Source: Oscarella lobularis
Taxonomy: Eukaryota; Porifera; Homoscleromorpha; Homosclerophorida; Oscarellidae
DNA length: 64,000 bases
Assembly (NCBI RefSeq): GCF_947507565.1
Contig: NC_089192.1
Location: 1,550,001 to 1,614,000, forward strand
Reading direction: 5' to 3'
Program-made: the position numbers and the translations under genes
Shown: positions 46,445 to 56,453 of the stretch, piece after piece
Numbering within the stretch: position 1 is the stretch's first letter
How the letters are laid out: the number at the start of each line of letters is the position of its first letter
Notes under the pieces: model-generated
The model's input: the letters and a program-made list of their open reading frames with translations, nothing else
Databases searched by the model: none
Told to the model about the DNA's origin: nothing

Positions 46445-46690
46445 ATGGAAACCACTCGATTTATCTGTAGCGTCGCAGGCATTCGTTTTTACGACTACTA
46501 CGACGACATTGGAGAGGGACTGCGCGTCGTTTGCGAATGGGAGCGGGGTAATCGGCACGACCCCAATGCCGTGGGCGGAGATCGGGGGCCGTCGGAGGAT
46601 GATGGGCCACTTGGAGCGCGCCTATTCAGAAATCGTCGGCGGATATCTCAAGCACGGACGCGTGACGGCCAATGGGTGAGCTCACAATAG
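46445..46690 (+). pseudogene. HIRAN-domain fragment with a frameshift
   Basis: It starts METTRFICSVAGIRFYDYYD and continues GLRVVCEWERGNRHDPNAV, a good match to the HIRAN pattern 'v.G..yyd....G..v.l..E..N..DpNAi.V'. After DPNAV the frame shifts by one base and continues RRRMMGHLERAYSEIVGGYL, matching the rest of HIRAN (GHL.r..a). HIRAN binds 3' ends of single-stranded DNA in HLTF-type proteins and also occurs in transposon genes. It stands alone, next to a transposase on the other strand. Confidence 0.6.
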
Positions 46691-47208
46691 TCTCGTACAG
46701 TATATCCATTCCAAGAATGTTCACTCTTCCAGGGAATTCATTACTGGGCCATATGCCAAGGGGTCTGGCAGCTACAGGAATAGGGTGGCGGACGTACGCA
46801 TCATTATGAAGGGGGATAAGACGGCAATAATTATCATTGAAGACGAAGTGAGACATTTTAAAAAATCTAAATTTAATAAATATATGTTATAATTACGTGC
46901 TTTCCGTGTTCAACTTTCTTTTCATTTTCAATGGCTTTTAGAAAAGCCTGGGTATGTATGGCCGTGTTCGGCCAGTATTTGCTGTAGTGTGCTTAATTGT
47001 TTTAGGCTCAGTCACAAAAATCGACAGGCCGTTTAACAAGACAATTTCATCTTCCCTCCCTCCCTCCCTCCCGCCCACTCCCCTCAAAATCACTGCCAGT
47101 CACTAAGTAAATGACTCCACATTTACTCTCCTGTGTGACTTATACTTCTTCACCGCTGTTTTGATTGCTTCACCCCCTACACAGTAGGTAAGTTCCAGAT
47201 AATAATCA

Positions 47209-50162
47209 TTAACTTTTTTTACCTTCAGCGCCACTTCTATAAGCATGTTGATATTCACGTGCTTTCCGGAAAAATTTTCTTATTAAATCTACAGAAACAA
47301 GATCAAGTCCTTCTGGGACAGTTTTTCTTAAAGTGACTATGTTATAATTGCACATAGCTCTTGTGTGGCGTTTGGCTTGTCCCCATGCTCTCTCAATAGG
47401 ACTGAAATGATTCTTGTGAGAATTGATTTTTATGTTTGAAAATTTGTACTTCAGTTCGCAGTGAAATTTTGGAAGAAAAAGTACATGATGTCCCCTTGAT
47501 TCAATGAAAGTTTGAACCAGGCATTTCTCATTGGCAAAATCTTCGTGCTTCCGCAATTCCATAATCATATCCGGTCTAAGCATTCCTGTGACGTCAACGC
47601 CTCGCTCAATAAGAACCTAGTGTGCACATAATTATTGCATATGTTTGTCTTTCAAAATTTCACCTGCTTGAGTCCTTTTGCTTCTCCTGCTTCGTTGTCC
47701 ATTGAGAAAGGTTGTCCCCTGAAGTAGGTGTCGCGCATGATGGGCTACTTGTTTCCTGGCTTCACGTTCATCCGACCAGCCACTAAAGCATCGTCTGCAA
47801 AAGCGACATGGTTCGAACTAAAATATATGCATAAATGATTTGAAAATAATTTTACAATTGTCTTTTAACCTTTGGTCAAATACCCAAAGAAGAGTATATT
47901 GATTCCTAGAATATTTCCTCTCCGCGATGTCCACTGCCTTCTTCACATGTTCCAGAAATTTGTCCCTTGTCCAATATCCATCCCGATTTACTCCATATTC
48001 AATAACCTTCCTTGCTTCTTCTCTTGGTACAAGAGGAACGGCATTATGATCTATTCTAAGATACCCATCATATTCTTCAATGAAATCTGCAACCATAAGT
48101 CCTGATCCTCGGCCCTAGAATGCCTGTTACTTAGGTACTTTTTTTGAAAGAATATCACCTTTGGTTTGATGGCAGTCTGATCCGGTTGGGCCCACATCAT
48201 TCCTTGATCGTCATTTGACTGGAATGAGGATTCGTCATGGTACAGAGTCACAAGCTCTTTTCCAGCCGTCTGATCACCTAAAACACAGCTAGTGAAAATA
48301 GTGAATTTTTGTTATATTATTTCTGACCTATAGAATAAGCGATATCAGGAAGTCTGTCGTCTGGAAGAGGTGGTTGTCGATGAGTCGTTTGCAGTAGAAA
48401 AATAGAGTCCAAAAATTGTTCTCGTTCTTCCAAAACGTCGGGTCTCTCATGGCCATCAATGTACACGGACTTCCGGTTAGCAGAGACCCGTCGAAAACCT
48501 AAACTGTGAAGAAAACGCGAAGCAGTGGAAATGGAAATGGCACGGGGAAAGCCATAAGGGAGATTTAACTTAGGAATGATATTAGTGTTAAGATTATGTG
48601 CAAAGGATGCCAGGGTCATATTAGCCCTATATGTGTTAGTTTTGTATATAATATTAAAAGGACCATATGTATTACAGTAGACCACTACAGTGAGTTTTGC
48701 GCTTGCGCAGTTTTCTAGAGCGTCACAAACGTCCCGTGCACCGTTATTAGACGCATGAAGGTATACTGGGTCTCTGTTGTCGTCGCTACTAAAGTCACGT
48801 GACAAAAACATTAGCGAAAACGGTAGAAATTGGTTGATTTTCGAAAGGACAGGAAAACGACGAAACGTTTTGTCGTTTCGCACATCGTTTGACGTTAGAA
48901 TTTTGATGTGAGGCTTCTATGTTCCCCAATATGACGTCAACACTCCACTACGTCATCAGAAATACCCAAAAACGATTGAAAACATATACAATTTTGTGTC
49001 TATTATAGATAACAGTTTTTTGGTACTAGATACATTTTTTTCAATTTCTTTAGAATAAAAGAAAGTAAATTAGTTCGAATTTTATTTTTTTAGCGCGCGC
49101 TATTTCTTCGATGTCGTTTTTGGCTCATTTTTGATGTTTCACCCATTCAGATGATGTAATAGGATATTCTTTATCTCTGTTTTCTCGCGTTAGCCGTAAA
49201 TGTCGCGTTTCGCCCGAAAAAACGCCGATTTCGAGATGGGTGCGCGCGCTAAAAGACGGAATTGTTAAGCGTTTTCTCATTTACTCTCGTGTCAATGGAC
49301 CCAGAAGAAGCAGCCGCAGCTATTTTGGACGTTTCTGGCGACGCGGAAGACCTTCGATTCGAAGATGAGGACGAAATGGCAAGTTTCGAAGAGGAATTGC
49401 CTGGTTGTCATGGAAACGTGTCGCAAACACTTGTCGTCTAGACGGTAAGCTATATTTATGCTAACTGTTGCGTTTCTATTGCAGATAAAAATGAATCCAC
49501 TCTAACAACACTTGAGTGTTAACAAAAGCCAGACACTGGAGTGGTACTTTGTCCCGTAAAGGGTTAGGCATGCCACGGACACAAGCATTGCTTCGCGCCC
49601 ACTTAGCAGCCTTAGTCCTGACATCCTCTTGACTAATCAATGAAGGACGAGCATACTTTCCGCGCATGTACGGAGAGAACTCGCCTCGATTATCGATTAA
49701 ATCCCTCCTCCACGTGCGAATGGTTCTTGCAGTTCGTGCGACAATCTCTGCTGATTTTTCCGATGCAGCCATGATTCCCAGTCCGACTTCTTGTCTAAAC
49801 AATTCGTAAAGAACCAAGGAAATAATTTTCAAATCGTCTAAGGGTCGCGATTGGACCCAATGCACTAATGCGTCCCAAACTTCGTCTTCTGCGAACGGCA
49901 GCTCTTTATCGTCCGAGTCGTGACCGGCAGGTGACTGTGGACGAGGAGGAGGAGGTGGAGGCGGAGGAGAAAGAGGAGTGTCAGTGGGAGTTTCCTCGCG
50001 ATCGTGGGAGAGTGACACTGATCCGGCTTCTTCTGGCAAAAGGACCAGTCGTAAGTTCAGTTCGTGTCCGCGTTGAGAGTAAAGAGATTTAAGCTGTCGC
50101 TTCGATCTTTTTTCGGCCATCGTTTCGAGAGAGAACCAGAAAAGGTAAAGCGCGCAAGCCAT
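47209..50162 (-). pseudogene. IS630/Tc1-like (DDE_3) transposase, long form, broken
   Basis: The N-terminal piece (50162-49476) has a Pro-rich linker, VARTARTIRTWRRDLIDNRG, and NACVRGMPN followed by FVNTQVL. Then come GFPRAISISTASRFLHSLGF, YIDGHERPDVLEERE, HDESSFQSNDDQGMMWAQ (first catalytic Asp), GSGLMVADFIEEYDGYLRID, NRDGYWTRDKFLEHVKKAVD, WVFDQ (second Asp), KHEDFANEKCLVQTFIESRG, and SPIERAWGQAKRHTRA (Glu). Short introns and frame slips separate the pieces. The 48.65-49.47 kb stretch may be an intron or an insertion, since both flanks contain a similar 'F..(V)N..L' segment. Confidence 0.75.
49295..49441 (+). CDS. Short acidic open frame
   Basis: It encodes 48 residues starting MDPEEAAAAILDVSGDAEDL and rich in Asp and Glu. 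It lies on the strand opposite the IS630-like transposase and could be a first exon. No family is recognised. Confidence 0.25.
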   Translation: MDPEEAAAAILDVSGDAEDLRFEDEDEMASFEEELPGCHGNVSQTLVV

Positions 50163-50734
50163 CGCTTGGCAACGGGACGCGGTGCCTAACGGTCTTTTGA
50201 GCTAATCCAATTATGCGTCACGTCACATGATGCCGCGAATCGCTCTCATTGGCTACGAAGAGGACTACGTTCTACGACTACAAGAAGGACGTCACTAAAT
50301 AGATTAGGGCCTCCCCACCCCAGCGATCGTTTCGGGGACCCCGTACGACCTTCGGTTGCTAAGCTAGCGCACTTTAAACGAGTGGAAATTTATGCTGAGA
50401 AGCACTGTACTTGGAAGACTGGGAGGTTTTTGACCGAGATGAACGTGCGTAATCGTATGGGCGTCAGAAAGTGTCCTATACATGTCGAGCCCTGATTGGT
50501 TGCAATGATAAATTAACGCCCCACTTGGTGTACACGTGTCTTTGATTTAAGGACTTTGTACGCTTTTAGGGAACGTTGGTAACACCGTTGATTGTCCCAA
50601 TGTTGAGTCGGCGCCTGAGTGAGAATGTGAGACAACTTTATAATTCAGCGAAAATCAGTGTTTGAAATACATTTTTATCACTCTGCATTTCTGTCAAAGT
50701 CTCAAATGAGCATTCTGTGTCGTATGCTATGGAT

Positions 50735-50830
50735 CGATGTTCATGAGGATTTAGGAATGAAAGCCCATGTATAAATTTTTGCCTTCGAAGCCCATGTATA
50801 AATTTTTGCCTTCGACAGCGTCCATAAACA
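50735..50830. repeat. 33-bp tandem duplication
   Basis: GAAGCCCATGTATAAATTTT followed by TGCCTTC occurs twice in tandem. Confidence 0.7.
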
Positions 50831-51144
50831 ACGATTGTGAAACATGCAGGTAGTAGCAATCTAGGGATGTATACGTTGGATTCGATCCAAGTAAAGTATG
50901 TGATCTTGCTCAATAAACGCAATCGGCCAAGTCCGATCTCATATATCGCAGAAAGCTAAAATGCGACAATTTTCCTAAATCGCATGCACCGACAGTTAGT
51001 ATGCGTCTAAGGCGTCATGCGATGGAGACGTACGTTTCTATATTCGCGTGTATACGACCTCGCATAAGCGCGTACGGTGGGCGTACGTCCTATTAATAGA
51101 TCGACTCGACGTCGTATGATCATTGTCATTAGATTTTATGCATG

Positions 51145-51215
51145 AGGGGGAGTGAGTTCGGATGAGGTAGCGGCCTTCGGGGAGTGAGTTCGGATGAGGT
51201 AGTGGCCTTCGCGCT
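51145..51215. repeat. ~32-bp tandem duplication
   Basis: GGGGAGTGAGTTCGGATGAG and the following GTAG(C/T)GGCCTTC are repeated twice. Confidence 0.7.
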
Positions 51216-51714
51216 GAGGACTCGTCCAAACTCAAGAGTAAGGACGATTTCGAACGAGAATTTCTGCACGGGGAAAGAGCCGTCAGAATTTAAGCTACTT
51301 AGCAGCGCGGACGGCCGAATATTTCACTGAACAACTTTAACGTATTTCCGAATAATCAAGACTCGCAAAGGTGCATATCGGAAAAGCGAAACGACGAGTA
51401 ATTGATCTGCGACTTTCAACTGCACTCTCGTTCAGAGAGCGCTCCCACTTGGCTTTTCAGTCCAGGAGATATCCGATGAAGATCTTATCTGCGATTTTGA
51501 AGGATGTGATGAAGTCGGAGGAGAAACTATCGTCCTAACATGCCTTTCCATTTAAGGTGCATAAACTCCAATTCGTGCATTTACTGCCAGACTTTTCTCT
51601 GGAAAAAAATCAAAGATCTGAGTCAAAAATTCAACGCGACACTTCTAACTTTAGAAATGGAAGAAGAAAGAGAAGATCCTCTAGGCACAAATGAAAACTA
51701 TGGAACGATAAACC

Positions 51715-51890
51715 GGCAAATATTCGCAACCCGTATATGTATTCGCAACGTGCACATATGTATTCGCAACGACCATATATGCATTCGCAACGTGCGCGTA
51801 TACATTCGCAACGTCCGCATATGCATTCGCAACGGGTTTGTATGCGTTCGCAACGGGCTCATATGCGTTCGCAACGGGCCAGCCACGTAC
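51715..51890. repeat. ~18-24 bp tandem repeat sharing a prefix with the 34.7-kb array
   Basis: Repeated ATTCGCAACG(T/G)... with CGTATATG/CACATATG. It is preceded by CTATGGAACGATAAACCGGC, nearly the same as the sequence before the array at 34740. It reads open on the plus strand as IRN-type repeats, which I regard as fortuitous. Confidence 0.8.
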
Positions 51891-51971
51891 CTAAACACTC
51901 TCCAATCCGGGAGGTACTTGTGCGGGCGTTTTACGGGCTCTTTCTCGCATCGTTTTGGGCGCAAAACAGAC

Positions 51972-54293
51972 ATGGCGGAGAACTTTCGGCAAACGACGGC
52001 TAGAATAGCGTCTAATCCGGCGACGAACGACGTTTTGGGCGGAATAGGATCTGCTGAGAGCACGTCGATGCCAGGAAGAAGCGATACGTAAGCTTTCGAT
52101 TTCTCGCCTGGCTTGTTCTGCATATTGCCTGCTTTAGTAGTGGACAGTCCGAGCTCTCTCGACTTTTTCCAACCATTGCGTCGCACGAAAACCGCCGAAG
52201 AGTAAGTCGCGGCAAAGCTATTAAGGAATGGTGGTCGTACACAGCAGTGGCAGGACGAATCGCACATTCGCGATTCGTCGCGGTCGTTTCAAAGAGCGTC
52301 ATCACACCCTTATCCTCCACGAAACCGTAAAGAAAGTATGTTATCCGGAACAACTATGCCATTCTATCGATTCTAATTTTGTGCAGGTGGACGTCGCCAG
52401 AGCAAACAGCAGCAGACGTTCATAAAGGACGTTCACCTCTGTTCCAAGAAACAAGTCGACAATGTATCGAGATAAGCGGGTCGTCAACAGTGTTACATTT
52501 TCAAAAGATGCATCTAAGCGGACAATTGTTGATCTTATTCATCACATTTTCTCCGACCATTTCGACCAATATTCAAGCGAAAATCAGTACATGATTATAC
52601 GCAAAGTCTTTTCTTATCCCTTATCTACTTCATAAAGGTTCAACTTTGTCAAAGTAGTCAATGCTTGTATTTACTCACCCAATGTTGGTCCGGAATTTCG
52701 TTGGGATGGACACAGTCTGAAGCACTTCTACGGCCAATGTGGAGTCTATATCCAGCAAAAGGGCCATGAAGTAAGCGTGGGTGACACGTTGTAATCAGAG
52801 TTTTTAATCAAACTTTTAAAGGCATCTTTGCAAGCATCGGCGTGGGAATCGACCAGTGCAGACGTCGGAGACGTTGAGTGCTTGGAAGAACAGTTAGTAG
52901 TTTACTTAATACAGTGCCGGTTCGTTGTCAACATGTAGGGAACCTATACCTCCATCGCTTCCTGCTCTTCTCGGCAGTCCACCTGGGACTTCGTTCAGCC
53001 AGTCTCAACTGGTTTGTTCCCTGCTAACAATGTTATTTGACAAGCCTTTGCTAGGTTTATCTCGCAATTCGGCTGCCGTCGGTCAGCCAGGTCCCTCGTT
53101 TGCTATCGTTGTGCAGCCTGGGCCATCGCGCACCGGCGTTGTTCAGCGGAGCTCCTCGTCTGCCGTCGTTGGGCAGCCTGGTTCATCGCGCGCCGGCGTT
53201 GGTCAGCGGAGCTCCTCTTCTGCCGTCGTTGGGCAGCCTGGGCCGTCTCGTTCTGGATCGCCACCAACGGCCGAGGCTGCTAAAGACTACGCGCATCTGT
53301 GAACTGCCTCCGTTGGAAGGATCATCTAGCCAATGTTGGGAATTTGGTGAAATGTCTGACATTTTTCCGGTACAATGTCGTTTCGTTTGTTTAAGACTTC
53401 AATTGACAATTTTTCACAGGAAAAGGTTGATCGTTTGTGTGTAATATTTACGGGACACAAACGTTGTGTCATTGAGAATGTCTTGAAAGAAAACAGCGGA
53501 GATGAACAGTCGGCTTGTGGAGCTCTCCTTGACCGCGGTGGCAATTGAGATACATATTTTGGTCACATTGGGGTAATTATAAAGTTTAGACTGTGAAGAA
53601 GTTGCTGTCTCTGAAATGCATAGGAAAGAGGAAGACGTCTTTGCTGAATTCGTCGATGTGAATTGCAACGCCAAAGTGGTCCATATTGACCGAAATTCAC
53701 CACTCCTTCCTCAAGCATTGAAGATCTACAAGAATTCTGAAACGACACTGGAACACGCCTAATGATTAGGTATGCAAAGGAGAGTGGGATCGATTGCGAG
53801 GAACCAGCCCGTGAATTCTTCTTCACTGTTTACCGTGCTCTCCTGTCTGGAGAAGGAGGGTTACGTCTGTTTGAAGGTGAGTTTACCCTGACAAAACCCT
53901 AATTTCAAATAATAGGGGAAAAGACCACAAACTCCCCGTTCAAGACTACTCAGCTCTTTCGCCTGGACGGCTCTTTATTGTAGGAAAAATAATGTGCCAC
54001 GCTCTTTGGCATGGAACGTCCTGCCTGCCAGGATTACCGATGGTTGTCGTCTACTATCTCTTATCGGGAGACGTTGACGAAGCGACAAAAGCAATCAGCT
54101 TTGCTGACATTCCCGACCACGGAGTTCGCTGCAAAGTCATGGAGGTCTTAGTTCATTGTTTAGTTTTGTGGTGGTAAGGTTCAGTTTCAGATAAATGAAG
54201 CCAAAGCCGAGGCAGAATTGAAGGCATTACTGGACGGAGAAATAGAGAAGAGAATCTTTCACTCTGGTCACCACCAGCCTTTATATCACGCCT
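51972..54293 (+). pseudogene. HECT-type E3 ubiquitin ligase (locus 3), 3' end missing
   Basis: Exon 1 (51972-52087) starts MAENFRQTTARIASNPATND and joins in phase to SGQSELSRLFPTIASHENRR (from 52138). Later pieces: FSKDASKRTIVDLIHHIFSD; an exon with repeated SSSAVVGQPGPSR units (52937-53302); KESGIDCEEPAREFFFTVYR then GGLRLFEG, the HECT N-lobe; and CLPGLPMVVVYYLLSGDVDE. It stops at 54293, where the N-terminal half of the outer P-type transposase begins, so the C-lobe with the catalytic Cys is absent. Frame slips are present near 52330 and 53760. It was probably full-length before the rearrangement. Confidence 0.62.
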
Positions 54294-54300
54294 AGCTTCG

Positions 54301-54790
54301 CTCATCAATGACGCGAATCTGCAGAATTCTCAGATGTAAGATTGACGCCCTCATGCTGAATTAGACGCTGAACTTTAGCAGTAAGACGACGAAGTCTCTG
54401 CTGACTACTTTTCAACACTGTCGCCAATCGCTTTGCCTTCTTACGCAGCTGTGGTGAACGCAAGAAGGCGTTGGAAGCAAACTTATTGGGCGTATTATCA
54501 GAAGCACGCCGAATCATCAATCGCATTGCAGATCGGAAAGACACGCACTTAGCACATTTCACTTTGGAAGCGGGGAGCAGAAGTTGGCGTGCTGTTGATC
54601 GAACGGTGTTGCTGAATTCGAAGGCTGAATGCGTGTCGAGAAAAGCCACCGTTTCACCTGCCAGGTTCGTAAACCTGGACTTCCGACTAAGGCATAATTT
54701 TACAAATTGCATTTCAGGATTTCCTGGGCAGATGGTCAATGAATCGATATTCGCGCACACTCCTCAGAGCCGAACATCTTTCAATCTCAA
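54301..54790 (-). pseudogene. N-terminal half of the outer P-type transposase
   Basis: ICPGNPEMQFVKLCLSRKSR followed by AGETVAFLDTHSAFEFSNTV aligns with CCGNSDEKFVSFLK ... DGETVVAFIDAGSDG of the inner transposase. A CAKC pair (inner CDCC) and a helical region ending NLTSENSADSRH follow. It stops where HECT locus 3 ends. Confidence 0.75.
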
Positions 54791-55364
54791 TTTCTTTCCC
54801 TCGTACCTACAATGCCTTCAACTCTTCAGAAGCGATTGTGAAACTCATTTGGACGGAAGGACCATGATTGAGCGCCTGCAGGCCAAGCGTAAGGTCGGAA
54901 CGTGGTACTGCGATTCTTGAAGCTGTTACGAGCCCTGCATTCGTTTCCAGAAGCTGTACGCAATTGAAGACGATTGGAGGACTCGGAGGTACGTTCAGCG
55001 GCAGATCCTCTCGTGGAGTATCCTCAGGCGGCGGTGTTTCATCGCTGTTTCTGTAGGCGGACGAGGATCCAATCGCTTCCTTTGCGTCAGTGTACGCCTC
55101 CTTCTCATTGTCTGGAACTTGTCGTACAGAAAAGGTTTACGCCGATGGCCATTATTATTTTCACAGTATGGCCAACTACGGTTAGCCGGATAGGATTTGG
55201 GTGAGCACGAACGACTATGTTAGACAATGGGCAAGCAAAAAGTGGCCAAGAATGCACGCTTTACGAGAAAAAGGTACAGTGATCAGATCAGGGATACTAG
55301 ATGATAGGGATAAGAAACGCACGCACTGTAGTACATTGTATGCGTGTCTCGGTCACGTGTGGTA

Positions 55365-56360
55365 ATGTCCCGTCCTAGCGGCTCTGTCCCGATGAGTTCC
55401 TGCGCGACCGAGATACTTCGAAGCCTCGAAAACGATCCTCTTTTCTTGCGAAGCTCCGAAAGAATTCTTCTGTGCAAGGAACAAATTCGAATCGCGGGGG
55501 AAAAGATCGATCAAGCCGAATTTCGTCTTCAGCGCGATCGATTCAATGAAAAAATGCTTCAAGCGGTTACGAAAATATGCCTGGCAGCCGCTTCAAGCTC
55601 GAAAACCAAACTGATTAATCGCGACAAGCTTTGGAAGGATTTTCACGAGTGCCGGGTGACATTCATGAAGGGTCTCTGGCAGACATTTCTGCAGGAGCTG
55701 GAGTTGACTGTCGACCCACTTATTCAACAACTGGTTTCCGAAACGCTGATGGATACCATCATTATGTCAGCCGTTGAAGGAGAGTCAGAGTTGTCGTCTG
55801 CTCCGGCTCCATTTGTCTCGAGGCTCACCGACGAGGAAGAAAATATTATTCGATACGCCGCCGGCTATGTTCCTTTCGCCTTATTAAAAAAGCATAAAAA
55901 AATCCCTCAGCAAAAAGCGCCGTTTTTACCGAGTGTCTCAGTCGACTGGCGGTGGGAGGATACTTCTTTTCTAGAATACAGAAAACACTGGATAAAAGAT
56001 GTAAACAGAGGCGGTCTTTTTGAACTCAACGACGACGGGTATCTTCTGTTTCGGGAGATCAAATTGGCCACTCGGAATGATTTAGCCATTACTCTTCTTT
56101 CTCCGTCTCAGGCTGCAGAAAGTGAGAAAAAGGAAACCATCATCAGTAGAGCACTTTCTATTCCTGCTATTTTGCGCCACTGGGAACTGCTTACTGCTGA
56201 CTTTGATTCGGAATGTATGAGGGAGTTGCTGGAAGCCATCGTTGAAAAGTGGCTAGTGATACGAGGGTTTTCGATAGCCGGGCACTGGCTTGAGTTATAT
56301 AAATCGGTGACGAAGAGTATTCCTTCAGCTATGTCTCACAGAAAGAGCATAACTAACTAA
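55365..56360 (+). CDS. Accessory protein of the inner P-type element
   Basis: It is intact, 331 residues, one exon, starting at the first ATG after the terminal repeat (MSRPSGSVPMSSCATEILRS). Blocks shared with the outer element's protein: RLTDEEENIIRYAAGYVPFA then LLKKHKK; IKDVNRGGLFELNDDGYLLF; and LLEAIVEKWLVIRGFSIAGH. The N-terminal half is helical and charged. No THAP, zinc finger or DDE residues are visible. The middle motif resembles helical segments near the C-terminus of other DDE transposases, so it could be a detached transposase domain or a host-interaction factor. It ends 93 bp before the convergent transposase stop. Confidence 0.8.
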   Translation: MSRPSGSVPMSSCATEILRSLENDPLFLRSSERILLCKEQIRIAGEKIDQAEFRLQRDRFNEKMLQAVTKICLAAASSSKTKLINRDKLWKDFHECRVTFMKGLWQTFLQELELTVDPLIQQLVSETLMDTIIMSAVEGESELSSAPAPFVSRLTDEEENIIRYAAGYVPFALLKKHKKIPQQKAPFLPSVSVDWRWEDTSFLEYRKHWIKDVNRGGLFELNDDGYLLFREIKLATRNDLAITLLSPSQAAESEKKETIISRALSIPAILRHWELLTADFDSECMRELLEAIVEKWLVIRGFSIAGHWLELYKSVTKSIPSAMSHRKSITN

Positions 56361-56453
56361 CTAAAAATACCCTGTTTACACTGTGCACAGTATATCTGTA
56401 CTCTATGCACAGTATATTATATAGTAGTGCTAAACAGGATATATAACTGGTTC

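Noticed and set aside
49868-50092. Plus-strand Glu-rich 74-codon frame
   Set aside because: It is the complement of the Pro-rich linker of the minus-strand transposase.
51540-52091. 183-codon plus-strand frame with repeated RICIRN
   Set aside because: The repeated part is a tandem array. The true HECT locus 3 start (MAENF, 51972) lies in a different frame.
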